A DNA stretch of 45,258 nucleotides from Stentor coeruleus (lineage: Eukaryota > Ciliophora > Heterotrichea > Heterotrichida > Stentoridae), in assembly GCA_001970955.1 (NCBI GenBank), contig MPUH01000573.1, positions 1 to 45,258 on the forward strand. The letters are read 5' to 3'. This document shows, piece by piece, positions 17,291 through 31,055 of the stretch (position 1 is the first letter of the stretch; each line of letters begins with the position of its first letter). The notes under the pieces were generated by a model. That model searched no databases, was not told the origin of the DNA, and saw nothing but the letters and a program-made list of their open reading frames with translations. Position numbers and translations under genes: made by a program.

Positions 17291-20200
17291 TTAATCATCT
17301 AATTGAGTAAAAAGAGCGACTCCACGTTTAACCCAATGTGAAGGGTCAACATTAGTTTTAAGATAAACAGCTAGAATGAAATTTGTTGAATGACCTGTTG
17401 TTGATAAAACTCCAGCTCTTGATAAAGTTCTATAAACAGGACATGTGTAATATTGGGAATGATCTATTGAAAGATTATTTGAAGGTTTGAGCCAAATCTA
17501 TATATATATTACAAGTGGGAATTCAAAATAAAGTTCACGAAGTTTGCATTCGGATAATGATGTTCCATCCCAGCATGCTCCTTCTAAATAGAGACCTTTG
17601 ATAAGTGCACCACTTTCAGGTAGCAGGTCGGGTTCTTTGTCAAGGACTTCAAAAGAAAAATTTATTGTGTCGATTGGCAATTTGTTGTTACGAGCATATT
17701 CTTGCAAAACAGCTGTTAAAAACGATTGAGTAAAAAAGAACCCTGATATCCAAAAAACCTTTGGCCTTCCATATTCAATCCAGTCATTAAAAAAATCAAT
17801 CCTCTTCTTTAAATCATCAGTCCACGAGACTAAGCTTTTACACGACGAATATGAAGCTTGTTTCCAAAGTTTTGGAACCTCATTTTTCAGTAAGCTTTCA
17901 CCAAGAATTTCATATTCTGGAGTTATAAGGACAATACCTTCATAAGCTTTTTTTAATGTTATCAATGAGCTTTTAATAACTTCTATAAGTCCATTATATC
18001 GAGCTAATTCTTGTGTTAATACTGTACTCATAGAATCATAATAAGTAACAGGATATTTAACTGATATCAAAGCTAAATCAAATGGTTTGACAACTTTAGA
18101 TACAATAGTATCTGATAGTGAAAAAATCGCTGATTTCTGCTCATCAAAAGATATACTTAAAGCCCTTGGCTGAAGTGCTAAAAGTCTAGAACACAAATTA
18201 TAAGCTTCTCTTATCGACTTAGAAATCTCAGCATTAGGATGCAAACCAAAGACTTCAGGGCTTTGAACTTGAGGGAACTCTTTAATAGCTATAGCTATAT
18301 CTTGTAAACCATTCTCACATGGTATTGCATATCCAGGTACTGGTGCTAAGCTTGTATATTTTTCATCAAGTATTTCTTCATGATAAAACCCAAGTAATAT
18401 TTCTTTCAAAGTCCTTCTATCCCAATCATCAGTTACCCTTCCCCCATAATTGCAACTAGCAGTTAGATGTATAAGTGCTTCAAAAGGTGGGTTAGGGAAA
18501 TTGTTAACCATTTGCATAAGTTGTTTTGATGAGATACCTAAATCACTATCATTAAACTCATAGGTAATATTCCATCCAACAGGACCAAATCTACCTCTTT
18601 CTCTAATAACACAATGGAAAAAACTTAAACTGAAAAACAATTTTTTCCATACCTCAGGTTTTTCAGAGCTTTCATAAAACTGTGTTTCTTCCTTAGAATT
18701 CTCTATGTTAGCATAAATACCTAATAAACTATTGCATAATCCTCCAGGAGGTTGGGCTATAACTTTTACTGATTTTTGTATAATAGAAGAAGAAAAACCT
18801 TCAGTAGGAACTGTAGTTAAAATAAGCCTAAAATGCTCATTAACTTTACTATTGTCTTTACAATCTAAAGTTAACTGCTCAAGAATACTTTCTAAAGTTG
18901 GTAGCCAAGATAAAGACAAATGACAGTTTTGTAGTAAAACCCAATTTCCTGCAAGTATAGCTTCTTTAATGATTTTTTCAGCTCTTTCTCCTTGCCCTTT
19001 ACCTAAAGATGCTGTTTTAAGCTCAATTCCTGATTCGGTTGTATATCTTTTTATAATCCCTTGTGGGTCATGACCTCCAGTTAAAACAAAAAGTATAGGT
19101 TTCAAGACAGTAGCTTCAGCGACAATTTTCGCCATACTGAAAATATTGGGTTTTAAAAAGTTCTCCCCTAAGACTGATTTGACATAACATTTTATCGACA
19201 CCCCTAAAGCTTCAGGTTTAATAGCTCTATATATAAGCAATCTGGTCATCATTGTTGTATAAGCATAAGGTTCAGGAAGTTCTTGAGAAAACTCTTCAAA
19301 AGTGGGTAGTTGAACCCAATGTCTTTCTGAGCTTACAAAATTTTTCCATATGATTTGATTTTTTTCTACATGATCTTTTAGTCCTTCTATATGAATATCT
19401 AATTGAACAACATCTCTCCATAGTTTATCACTAAGAAAATCTGTTGGGTTTGGGATAGGTTCAACTATACCACAGATCCCTGTAAGAAAATATCTCCATT
19501 GCCAAGGGTGTATTTCTTTTTCATATAACATTAATCGAATTGACATTAAAAAGACAAATAAAAGCCTGTCACTATCTTGTAATGAGTTGTATATACCGAG
19601 ATAAATCATTTCTCTGAATTTTAAAGTGATGTTTTTCACACGTTCTGCTATATCTTTTGACCTCTCAGCATGACTTAGAGCTTTTTTGAATATATTGATA
19701 AACCAACTCATTGAATATTGATACATTGTCCCAATGTTTGCTAGATCAGTTATACAGAAATAAATAATGGCACTAAGTTTAGCTGCTGGCTTGTAGTTGC
19801 CTTGGAAATTTATGATACGCTGCTCGGCGTTTTTGGTGTTGGCAAGTTTTTTTTCTAGTTCAGTTGATAAGTTTTTTGATTTTGTTAGGGAGATTATAAG
19901 TTCTTCACTTTCTAGAATTGTTGAACCTCCTGATTTTAGTAACTCGAGAATTTTGTCTTCAAGAGCTTGCATTGTTTTTATGTATTCAACGGTTTGCACG
20001 GTAAGTTTATTGCGATCTTCGGTGTCTTTAGGGATTTCTTTCCTACAAACTAAGTCTAAAAGCTGCTCCCCAAGTCCTTCTTCAGTAATACAAAAATTCA
20101 AAATTGTAGATTTCGTGCTGACCTCAGGAGAAAAGTGAGGGTTTGTCAGCCTAGTAAAAAGGTACAAATAAAAATTATCATCATAAGGTCTAGGCACATC

Positions 20201-23200
20201 TCCAATCTTAATAACTTTTTCCGCTTCATGTAAATAAAACTGTTTCAATAACAAAGGATCAAGTACAGGATCAATAGTTTCTTTTAAGTCTTCAATCATC
20301 AAATCAGCTCCCAAAAGTAGACAATTTTCTAATATTTGTATAAAATCAGAACTTTCCATCTTAACCCTAAAAACTTGCTTTGTAGACTGTCCAAGCATTT
20401 TTTTCAGCCATTTCGAAGCTTGTCCTTGTGGGTCAATAATAAGTGGATAATTAGAAGAATGTTCTATAATAATAGCATTTTCTATAGACACTTTATCAGA
20501 AGGTAATCCATATAATGTCCATTTTTGTATAGTAACAGGTTCCCCAACACATGTTGGTAAAGAAAATGTATTAGAACAAGAAATATTCCCAGTACTGTTA
20601 ACAAAAGGACCCCATTTCTGATTTAAACAATATTCTCTATAAGACCATATAAATGGACCCATATAAGATACAACCCCAGCTGACATCAATACATCCCCAA
20701 GCAAATTTTCCATATCTTTGCTATACTGTTTAACTTTTAAAGTCCATGCTTCACGCTCACCTCCTAGTTGGTCTATAAGTTTTACTGCCCGGTCCATTTG
20801 AATCTCGACTTTATTGATTTCTTGGCTTAATGTCCGAGTTTCAGCAATCTGTAAATTTAGTTTATTCTGTAACTGAGTTATATATTCTTCAACTTTCCTC
20901 AGTTCTTCTTGTTTGATTTTCAAGACCTTAACTTTTTCTTTAAGATCATTCTCAGCTATAATCAATGAAGCTTTTTTAGGTTTAACTTCTTTGTTTACAT
21001 GATAAAATTTATACATTGCTCTGACCCATTTACATAATCCTTCTGCAGCACTTGATGCATATTTTACTATATCTGGGTGGAATTTTTTTAAATCTATATA
21101 TGGGTTTAGTTTAAAAATTGTTTCTTCTTCTATACTTTCTCTATCAAAAGTTTTGAGTTTTTTAATGAATTTCGGGATCGAGAGCATTTTTTTCCCAGCT
21201 TCAAAATAATCATATATAGTCGCATTAGGGTTTTCTGGGTCTTTCATTTTTATAGGTTTCTGATTGTTTATTATAGCCAAAGCTTCAAGGGTGAGTTTTA
21301 CTGCATCAGGAGGGCTTCTCATTGTTTTGACCAAATCAATATCATCCCTTCTGATTGTATCCAAAGCTTTAATCGCAGCTTCTAACTCAGGTAATGCATT
21401 AGCCAAAGCAGTCTGACAGTCTTTTTTAATCTGCTCAGCAATTTCAGTCTGCTCTTCTGATGCTTTTTGTTCAGAAGCAACAATACTTCTTGTTATATCA
21501 GCCTCTTGATTCTCTTTTTGTATTTGCCATAAAGTTTCTTCTGCTGATATGGTTTTTTGTTGAAGTATTGGTTTAAGGGCTAATAGCTCGCTTCTTAGTT
21601 TTTGTACATAATTTTGTGTGAGATCTAATTGTTGTATGCCAATCGAATATTTATTTGTCTGTTTAATTGTTGTATCTTCTTTGATTTTATAGAGTTTTTT
21701 TAAATTTTTTAATAGATGCAAATAATTAGTTGGGGTCACATAATTGTGCCTTTTATATTCTTCGAAGTATTTTTCTGATAACTCACGGACAGATTCATGA
21801 AAATAAACACAACAAGCTATAACACTTTTACGTCTCTCTGGGGTATCAGCTATGCTTTTATTATGGAGAAAATGCTCAGCTACAGCATTAAGAGCATCTG
21901 ATGGCCATTCTGTAAACCAGTCTATTACACAACAGTTAATTAAAGCAGGGAATTGTCTGATTCTTGATCGCATGACTTCACCATGAGGAAACATACACAT
22001 TATGATATGGAGGTTTCGTTTGATATTTGATAAGAAAATATCCCATCTTTGTTGGTCGGACATTTGGGAATATTTTTTGTTTATTTTTAATGACTCGATT
22101 ATACTTGAGATTTCATCTAAGGAAAAAAGATTTGAGAAATAACCTGTGTTAAGGATGCTGTTGATACATTCTAAGAAAGACTCTTGGATTATGTCGCTGT
22201 CTCTAAGGAAAAACACAAGCTTTTTGTTTTCTTGACCTGTAGCTATGAGGATTGTTTTAAGGTCTTCAGACCATTCACTAGTCCCATAAGTTTTAGTAAG
22301 TTTGATTTGGTAAACATCAAGCTTCAAGACAAATGCAGTGAGCTTGGTCAGACTCATACGCCCACTACCCCCAACTCCAATCAGTAGCATATTCCCACTA
22401 TTCCATAATAAAACTCGTGATATACGGCATATATGTTTTATAGCATAATCAAAAAATATTAAATTCATTTTTCCAGCAGTGTTATTTGTGCTATACTCTT
22501 CACATTCATAATTAAGAAACTTTTTCAGTTTCTCCACATTTGTCACTTCTTGATAAACTTTATCATTTATAAAATTACAAAATATTGGCTCAGTAGGAAT
22601 AAATGTTGACCAGTTTATATTGAAATTATACATCAAACTGTATTTGACTATATCTAAAAGCATCTCTTTATCATTAAGATCTACAAGTCTATCTGAAAAT
22701 ACTCTTAAGCATTCATGAACCCATAATTTACATAAAGAGTCTATATCTGTGAGCTTGTGTGGTGGGACTATAAAAATCCCTTTAAGGATATTAGATAAAT
22801 CACGAAGACTAAAAGTATAGTGGCTTTTTGTTGGAGTTGGGGGAAGATCTTTGAGTACTTTTTCATATACACTTATAATTCCATTTGCTACTTTTGATGA
22901 AGAGTTTAAAATACATTGTGGATAGTTTGCAAATCCAATATCTAGTAACGTACTCAAAATTTTGAATAAAGATTCTTTACCGTAATTATCAAATGCTAAG
23001 AGAAAGAAACGTGCTAAGAATCTTTGGGAAACCATATAACCACCACTTTTTCCTAGGATGCATATATATTGAACATCTTCAAGAATTTTTAGCTCTAGAG
23101 TACTTCGGTCATAGAGTTCTGCTCTTTCTACAACAGTTCTTAGTAGTTCTACAGCTGGTTGAGCGCCATAAGCTTCTTTCATAGGCATATTCAAGTCATC

Positions 23201-26200
23201 TATCATAAAAATAAAAAATTTCCTAGTATCAGGACCAATACACCCTTTCCTCCTTTTCATCAAATTACTTTCAATAAAAGTTTGTATATCTCCAGAACTA
23301 GTCCGAGCACTAAACATAATCGTAGCTTTTTGAAACACTTTATCAACATCAGCTAAAAACGACTTCATAAGCAAAGTTTTACCAGTCCCAGTCAATCCTG
23401 ATATAAGGGTGTTAACTTTTCTAGGTATAAGTTCATTAAGTAAATGCTGATACGATACCAAAGATATCGTCGGGACTAAAGTATTTGTAATTTCCGGGTC
23501 TTTTATAGGTGTTGTAAGTAAATCCTTAAACGAAACCCACTGCATTTCTACATCATTATAATACATTTCACTAAAATTCACAGGTATTTTATAGTTCTCA
23601 TTACAAATATTATAAAGAAACCCCGAACACAATTTCCTACCTTCTTCATCACATGTTCCAGCTAAACTCCACTGTACAGCCTGTATAAAAAGATGTGAAA
23701 TCCTATTATTTTCTATAAAACTTTCTTTTGGATGAAGGATTTTTTCTACTTCTTGATCAATAGCTGATTTAGATACTATACTCGCTAATATTTCTTTACT
23801 TTTACTTCCACTAGCAGATTGATCATCTAAAAGCTCAGGTTTAGAAGGTGGATGATTTGAGTTTTCTTCAATAGTTTCTTGATCATGTTGCTTCCGAGAT
23901 TTACCTTTTTTTATTATCAAAGCTTGAAAAAGAGTTATGACATTTCTAGCAGCATGGCTTGGGGTGATCGGCATAAGTCTTTTGCACTTCAAATCAGTAT
24001 TCCAGTATTCCAACACAGGGAAAAATATGTCTTTGAAGAGTTTTTTAAATAAATCTTTATATCTGGGTGTTGTAAATTTTAATGGAGGATACATAACCCA
24101 TTGGTCTATCAATGCCCCAGGGCCTAAAATATCATCAGCGTCCATATAAACCATGCCACATCTACTAATTGTTGCTGGACTTGCATAACTTAAATCATCT
24201 ACTTCAACAATAATCCTTGTTGAATCTGTGAGTTTTATAATCTCCCCACTTGGTAAACATAATTTTTTATTATCATCCATAACTGTATTCATACTTTCAA
24301 TCCACACAGCATCAACAGGTCCATCCATAACTATCCATTTATACCCTTTACTTGTAGATTCACTATATTCTCTTATTGCTTGAGCTAGTACTCCATCTTT
24401 CCAATCCATAGATATAGGGTCAGGAGCTCCATACAATTGTGATAAAGTTATAGACTTTGGGTTTATATAACAACAACTGACTGGATTTTTATAACTCAAA
24501 GCTTTATTTAATATACTTAAAGCTGTAGTTTTCCCTGACATGCTTTCTCCAACTATCATAAGACCATGTCTTAATAATATTGTTGTATAAATTTCTATTG
24601 TTTTTGATAGGAAACGTTGATTTCTTATAAGCATTGATTCTATCATTGCATTAGCTAAAGCATCCATAAGTTCTTCATCTTTTTCATCTTTGTCTATAAC
24701 ACTAGGAAATAAGTCTTTTACTATACCATTAAAAAGAGGTATATCTTGATTTATAAATTTGGGTATATTAGTGTTTTTTATAGCTTTAAGTACAAGATTT
24801 TCTTCATCATCTTTAGGAAATTGTTGTTTAAGCCATCCAGCAGCTTTGATTATAGTGCTCACAGCTCTCATACCATAATCATAATGATGTTGTGTTGATA
24901 ATTGTTCACTAGCCAATTTAAGACTATTAGTTATTTTCTGTGATAAAATCCTAGCATGCCTGAATCCAAAAGAATATAAATAAATTTCAGCTATCATAGC
25001 ATAATCTGGAATCATCATAGCAACAGGTCTAAATAATGCTTTAAGGTTATCAGGAAGTTTAGTCCTTCCAGCATAATCTGGATTCATAGTAATGAAAATA
25101 GCACAAGTATGGTCAAGTTGAATTTCTTCTTCATCCATTTTAAAGACTGTTGCTTGTTTTTGTACTGCGGTTTGGATGCTAAGGATTTGTTCAGCAATGA
25201 CAGAAAGGACATCAAGTTCTATACGGTTAAACTCATCAAAACATGCCCATGCACCACAATAGCATAAACCAGTAAAGAATTTAGCCATATAAATATGGTC
25301 TAAACGGTCTGAACAATTGAAAACCACACATTTTTTTGCTAAGATTTTAGCTAAATCCTTAGTAGTCTCTGTCTTCCCTGTACCTGCAGGTCCTTCTGGT
25401 GCTCCACCTAAGCTCATATTTAAAGCACTCATCAATGTTCTATAGCATCGATCTGTAAGCTCAGTTATAACAAGTCGCCCTGTGTTACCAAGATACTCAT
25501 AACCATATTCTCTTATACAATCCAACATTTTTATACGCATTTTCCCTTCTTGCATATAAAATCTCATACTACAAAACCATGCAAAATCATTAAGATCAGT
25601 CACTTGACTTTTTATAAGATTCTCAGCTATATCTTTATTATGAACATCTATCACAACCATAGTACTAAAAGTCAATCGTTCTAAAGGTCTTAAATCTTTT
25701 CTTACAGTTTCAACTAATACACTTAAGAATTCTTCTTCACTTGCTATAAGATCTTTTAGTTTATTATCAATCACTGCTTGTTCTACATTTGAAGTCCATA
25801 CTACCATTAAACTTGCATGGACTAATTGTGAAGGCCATCGATTTACCCAAGATTTTAACTCAGAATCTTGATTATGTTCTTTAATTCCCCATATAAACCC
25901 TTGTGACCTATCTTGTATATTAGAATCATCAGTTAAAAAAAAACCATTAAGTTCTTGTAAGGCTATTGACAATTGTATTTGTAAAGAACCTCGCATTTCT
26001 TTTTCTAATTCTACCATCCATACCTCTAAACTTTTAATCTCCCCTTTATCATAAAAAGCGACTGGGTTTTCAAACATAACCTCTTCGCTTTCTGGGCTTA
26101 TCATACTTACTATATTATTAATGTCAACTCTAACACTTGCTATAGCTTCAAAACATTTGACAATATATTTTTGTATTGTTAAAATTTCTTGTGAGTTAGA

Positions 26201-29200
26201 AAGCATCAATATAAGTTCTTCATTTGATAAAAAATAAAACCTAGGAAAAGCTTTTCTTTTAGACATAAGATATTCATTTAAAGATTTTAGTATTGAATCT
26301 AAACATTCGTTTCCATATGCTAGAGTATCTAAAAGTTTAAGATTGTTAATACAGAATTCATAAACATTTGAGTTCTGATGAGCACTGTTCATTATGTTTT
26401 CCCATTGACTATTAATATTTCGGAATTTATTTGAAGCTTGGGAGAGTTGTTTTGATATGTCGTTATTAGTGAATATAGGTTGAAGATATTGCCAATTATG
26501 TTGGAAGTTCTCCCACTCTTCAAGAATATCTTGGATTTTCATAAGGTTTTGTTTCCAAGTTGTGATTTCGTTAATCAAAAATTGTATATAAGGAGAAGAG
26601 CTCATAGCATTCGTTCTCATTAGATGTTCATTAAGCACATCCCAAATAACTTCAGTATTCACAAGAATAAAACATGTTTTATAAGGATGCAGGTCGAATT
26701 TTATATGAGCCCATTCATTTTCCATCTTCCTCTTAGCATTCTCTAAACCTAATTCCTTTGTCGCTAAATCTGACACAGCTTCTAACTGTTCTATAAAATC
26801 TAAAACCCCTAAAGATACAATAGAAAGTAATGAATTCCCATGACAATGAGATAAATCAATCCCTGATTGAGTATAAAACTCTAACCAATGACGTTCTTTC
26901 ATTCCAGGATTATTCACACATCTTATAATAGGCAAATATGGGCGGAAATTATTCACTTCTGATATATAATCTTTTATAAGCCTTAAAGGTGCAGGATCAT
27001 TCTTAAAAACCCCTCTTTCATAACGACTTAATTCATTTACACATGCAGCAAGTTCATTTGCTATAGCATCTCTATGTAAGTTACCAATAGGTCCATTCAT
27101 CCATATAGGATGTCTATCAAGGAAATCTCTTATATAAAACCATAATTTACAATATGGGGTGAAATCAGTTTTTATATCAGTGAGAAGTTTGAAATCAGTT
27201 TGGATTTGGCCTATGATTGATTCTCTTACATTAACAACTTTTACTACCTCAGTGAATTTTTGGATATTTTCTTGCATCATCCCAAACTCACAGGCTAATT
27301 GTTCGTATTTTTGATAATTGTCTTGCTTTTTTAGGTTTAAGAGTTTGATTGAGGTTTCGTTTATTTCTTTGTGTAAGTTCATTTTCTGGTCATTTAATTG
27401 CTGGGTAAAGTTCACTATTAATATGTTTAAGGTTTTCAAACATTTTTCTTTTAGGTTTTTAAGATTGTTGGAGTAACCTATACAGGTCCAAGACTCTTTG
27501 TACATTTCGAAAGGGATGAAAATCCAGTAACCTTCTAAAATCTCGATATTTCCCATGATCATAGTCACTTCTTGCTCGATAAAATCAAGCTTCACAGCAA
27601 AGTTATTTGAAATAAACGTTTTTATTTCTTCTAATTCCTCTAAATTCTTAGGTATATAACTTATGATTTTTTCAATCTCTTCATACATCTCTTGTATTTG
27701 TTTAACTTTATTCAAACAGTCATTTTGTAGTAATTTTGTGAGCTCTTCTATAGTTTTATCTATTATATCAATCATAACATCCCTAACATTAGAACTATGA
27801 ATTTTCCATATCCCAACAATCCTATTACTTTTACCTATAACTTCAAGTATATCAACTTTAATCCTTTTAAGTCTAAAAATCTCATTTTCCATCTTGTCTA
27901 TATTCATATCATTTGCATATTTACTAACCCATTTCTTAGGCTCAATATCTAAAACAAAACTGAATTTTTCTATAGTCCCTACATATTTTTGTAATAAATA
28001 TTGTTGACATATAAGAACTTTCTCAATTTTTGATAAGAATTTTTCAAGTTTACCTTGAGAAATCTCAGATATACAAAGAAAACTTGAACTACGGGATGGA
28101 CCTGTTTGTGTTGTGAATAAACATTTGACATTTTCGAGTTTTTTTATAGAGTTTTTGATTAGGGAGAGGATTTCTGAACAAAAACTTTCTCCAAAACCTA
28201 TGGTTATGATTTTTTTGGATTGAAAATCTATTGTTAGGTTTACGTTTAAAAGACCGTATGATTGATCGTTGGATGAGAGGAAATCTTTTTTGGTTAGGTC
28301 TATCTTTGCTTCGAGTTTGTGAGAAATTTTTTCTATTGGGATGAAGATACGCTGGTAAAAATGTTCGAGAGATGTGAAGATTATGTTACGAAGGGAGGTT
28401 TCGATACGAAGGTTACAGACAAAAGTGAACTTACGGAATATTTCGAGAAGTTCTGTAGGAAGGCTGTGTTCAAGATCAACTGATTGTTTACTATAAGCAC
28501 GAGCTTTAAGTTTAGAAGCGTTTCTTTCAAGCCTTTTCTTGTCTTCCATAGTCAAGATATCCTGGATTTCATACTGTATATCAAACAATGCATTCTGGGC
28601 TTCCTTCAAAAACTCATTCATCGAATTGTTATAAATCATCATCAGTTCATCCATACTCATAGTCCTACTTCTCTTATACTTAACTGCAATCCCACTACCT
28701 TTTTTCCCATTCACTAGTCCTTCAGGACTCAATTTTTCCGGCAGCATCTTTAAATCCTTCCAAGAAATAATAATATCATTCAATTTCTGCATAATCTTAA
28801 TCCTAGCCACATCATTATATATACATTTTCCATTCATCTCATCTAATATCCTAATCATATTTTCACTTCCTTTCAAAGAATTATTCACAGTTAACAACTT
28901 TTTTACTTTTTTATCCCCAACCACATAAGGACTATTTATAATACTCTGTATCTTAAGCTTCTGCATTTTATAATCAATATGTTTACAAACCATTTTCCAA
29001 TGATCTTTAAAATCATGTATCAAAGCTATTATTTTATCTTTACCCACTATAATCCTATCATATTTCGGGTATATAAAAAGTTGAAATTCTGGGATATTTT
29101 TTATAAAACTTTCCATATACTCATTTTGGTTTTCAAAGCCTTTTGATTTGTAAATATAGTTTTCATCAATAAAATGGGTTGATTCATTTTTCCATAAAAA

Positions 29201-30199
29201 CATAGAAGGATTATGGATATTGTCTATATACTTATGACTTGATATCAATAAGTCTTTATAACTATCTAAATTCTGTAAGTTTTCACTACGTACATATATG
29301 AATATATTCTCTAATACACGTACAGGAAGGTGTATATGAGATTTGACATGATTTGATACAAAAATATTATAACAATAATTGTTTTCTATAGCATCTCGAT
29401 AATTTTTAGCTTCTGATATTCTTATTTCAAATCTTAAAGGATCTTCATCTTCAAATCTTAAATTTATCCTAGTCGCATATTTCTGCCCACCAGTTTCCCA
29501 GGTTATTTTATATTTGTCTAGTTTATCGTCATAGCTTTCAACAAAACATTTTTTCCAATTGCAAACTCCATTTGAATCAAACCATTTCGAATACGCTCGA
29601 ACTTTGTCATCTGGACTTTTTTTCCTAGATTCAATCATAGTTTTAGGAGTCAAAGGATCTATTATAGGGTCATAAAAATGCAAAGGGAGTTTTTCTTTTT
29701 GTATATACTTTCTTGCATTTTTAAGCTCTTCTTGTTCTTTTTCTTGATATTTCTCTAAGCTTTGTTCATCATTTTTTCTGAAATTCGGATTGAAGTCTTT
29801 TGATTTAGTTTTTTTGGTGCATTTTTTTATTAAAACTTTCGGAACTTTGATTACAGATTTTCTAGTTTGTTTTGAGAGTTTTTTAGTAAACTCTTCAGCA
29901 TGCTTTAAAGATAAAAACGATCCTGGCATGTGCTTTTTTTTCAAAGATGGGAGAATTTTGAATACGGTTGAATCGTATTCGATTCCTTGAGCTAGTGATG
30001 GTGATGAAAAACTTTCAGCTAAATTTTTATGTTCGGGCTCAGGAAGTTTGAGATTTATTGTTAAATTGAACTCAGAAAAGCATGATGATAACTCGTGATT
30101 TGGGGAAAAGTTAGTTAAAGCATGTGGGCTACTTTCACTAATACTTTGTTTACTTGGTGTCCTACGCTTACTTACACGGAATTCCTTATTTCTTTTCAT
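17291..30199 (-). CDS. Axonemal dynein heavy chain, probably single-headed inner arm (two exons), 4297 aa
   Basis: A 12,687-bp exon (30199-17513) plus a last exon (17497-17291, 68 codons) encode a ciliary motor that walks on doublet microtubules. The N-terminal ~1,500 residues are tail and linker (DHC_N2-like, NPGMKERHW). AAA1 has Walker A GPAGTGKTET (about residue 1602) and Walker B CFDEFNRIE. AAA2 has GESMSGKTT (about 1882), AAA3 GLTGTGKTLL (about 2265) and AAA4 GVGGSGRMSL (about 2605; the usual residue after GR is Gln). The antiparallel coiled-coil stalk with its microtubule-binding tip (SPPDAVKLTLEAL) follows at about 2850-3180, then AAA5-6 and the C-terminal cap. The last exon supplies YTCPVYRTLSRAGVLSTTGHSTNF and ends HWVKRGVALFTQLDD. 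Length and tail favour single-headed inner-arm chains such as the DNAH1 group; the subtype is tentative. Confidence 0.97.
17498..17512 (-). other. 15-nt intron near the 3' end of the dynein gene
   Basis: In coding orientation it reads GTAATATATATATAG, A at position 10, phase 0. It separates ...YFEFPL from IWLKPSNN. Without removal the protein ends at its TAG and lacks the last 68 residues, including the conserved LSTTGHSTN block. Confidence 0.96.
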
Positions 30200-30400
30200 T
30201 ATTATATTTATATAATTTTGTTTTGGAAGATTAGAAGGATAAGGTTAAAGAATAAAGAATTCATATTAGGTAGAGAAGAAGGCTTAAGAGTTATAGAAAA
30301 TGTTTTTGATATGAGGCTGTGGTAAGGTTATGGTAAAATTTATAGTATTAAGAGAATAAATGTTTTAATATGATGAATAAGGTATTATAGTTGAATATAA

Positions 30401-30439
30401 TTTTGAAAAGGTTGTGTTTNTTTTGAAAAGGTTGTGTTT
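30401..30439. repeat. 19-bp direct repeat across a single N (probable assembly join)
   Basis: TTTTGAAAAGGTTGTGTTT occurs immediately on both sides of N at 30420, the same pattern as at 9828. Most likely two overlapping contig ends. Confidence 0.9.
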
Positions 30440-30602
30440 GATTTTTTATTAGTGATTTTGATAATATTTTGATTTATAGGGATTTTTATTTTCATTCATC
30501 TATTAAATTTTGGAGTTTGCGGAAAGTAGTTTATATATGGTAAATTATTATACTTAATCAAATTATTTCAGATGGTATAGTGAAAAAAATGCTAACAGAT
30601 AG

Positions 30603-30629
30603 GTATAGTGCTTTTCATAAGCACTATAC
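30603..30629. repeat. Perfect 11-bp hairpin
   Basis: GTATAGTGCTT (30603-30613), a five-base loop TTCAT, then AAGCACTATAC (30619-30629). The motif GGTATAGTG also occurs about 28 bases upstream. It could be a structured RNA element, an end-formation signal or a protein-binding palindrome; nothing decides between these. Confidence 0.9.
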
Positions 30630-31055
30630 AATTAAAGAATATGATTACAATAAAAATTAATATTAAATTTACTACTTAAAAAACAAATGTTTACTTTATT
30701 ATATCTATGAATTTTTTCAAGGTTTTTCTACAAAATAAAAGTAAATATTCCAGTATCATTATTAAAATCCATCAATAACCAAAACTTCTCAGCCAATAAT
30801 ACCCTAATAACAACCTAAACCCATATCAATTTATACCTCATACCTAAATAAAATCTTAAATCATGATAATACTTTTTTTTCTTTTATTTTTATAAATTTA
30901 ATAAATTAACTACCCGATCATCTCTAACTCAAATCCACAATTTTATTGAAAAAGCTCTAATCTCATCATATAAACCGTAAATTTCTTTAAACCCAAAAAC
31001 TCCAAATCTAGAAATTCATTAAACTCATCTAACTAAACTAATTTTACTTACTAAA

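Larger units (their letters stand above)
30200..31055. other. Intergenic region with strong hairpin and scaffold join
   Basis: Bases 30200-30560 (5' flank of dynein) are G/T/A-rich on +. Bases 30720-31050 (3' flank of the next minus gene) are C/A/T-rich. The hairpin at 30603-30629 falls at the changeover. A 19-bp repeat (30401-30419 and 30421-30439) straddles N at 30420, a probable contig join. No gene was seen. Confidence 0.55.
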
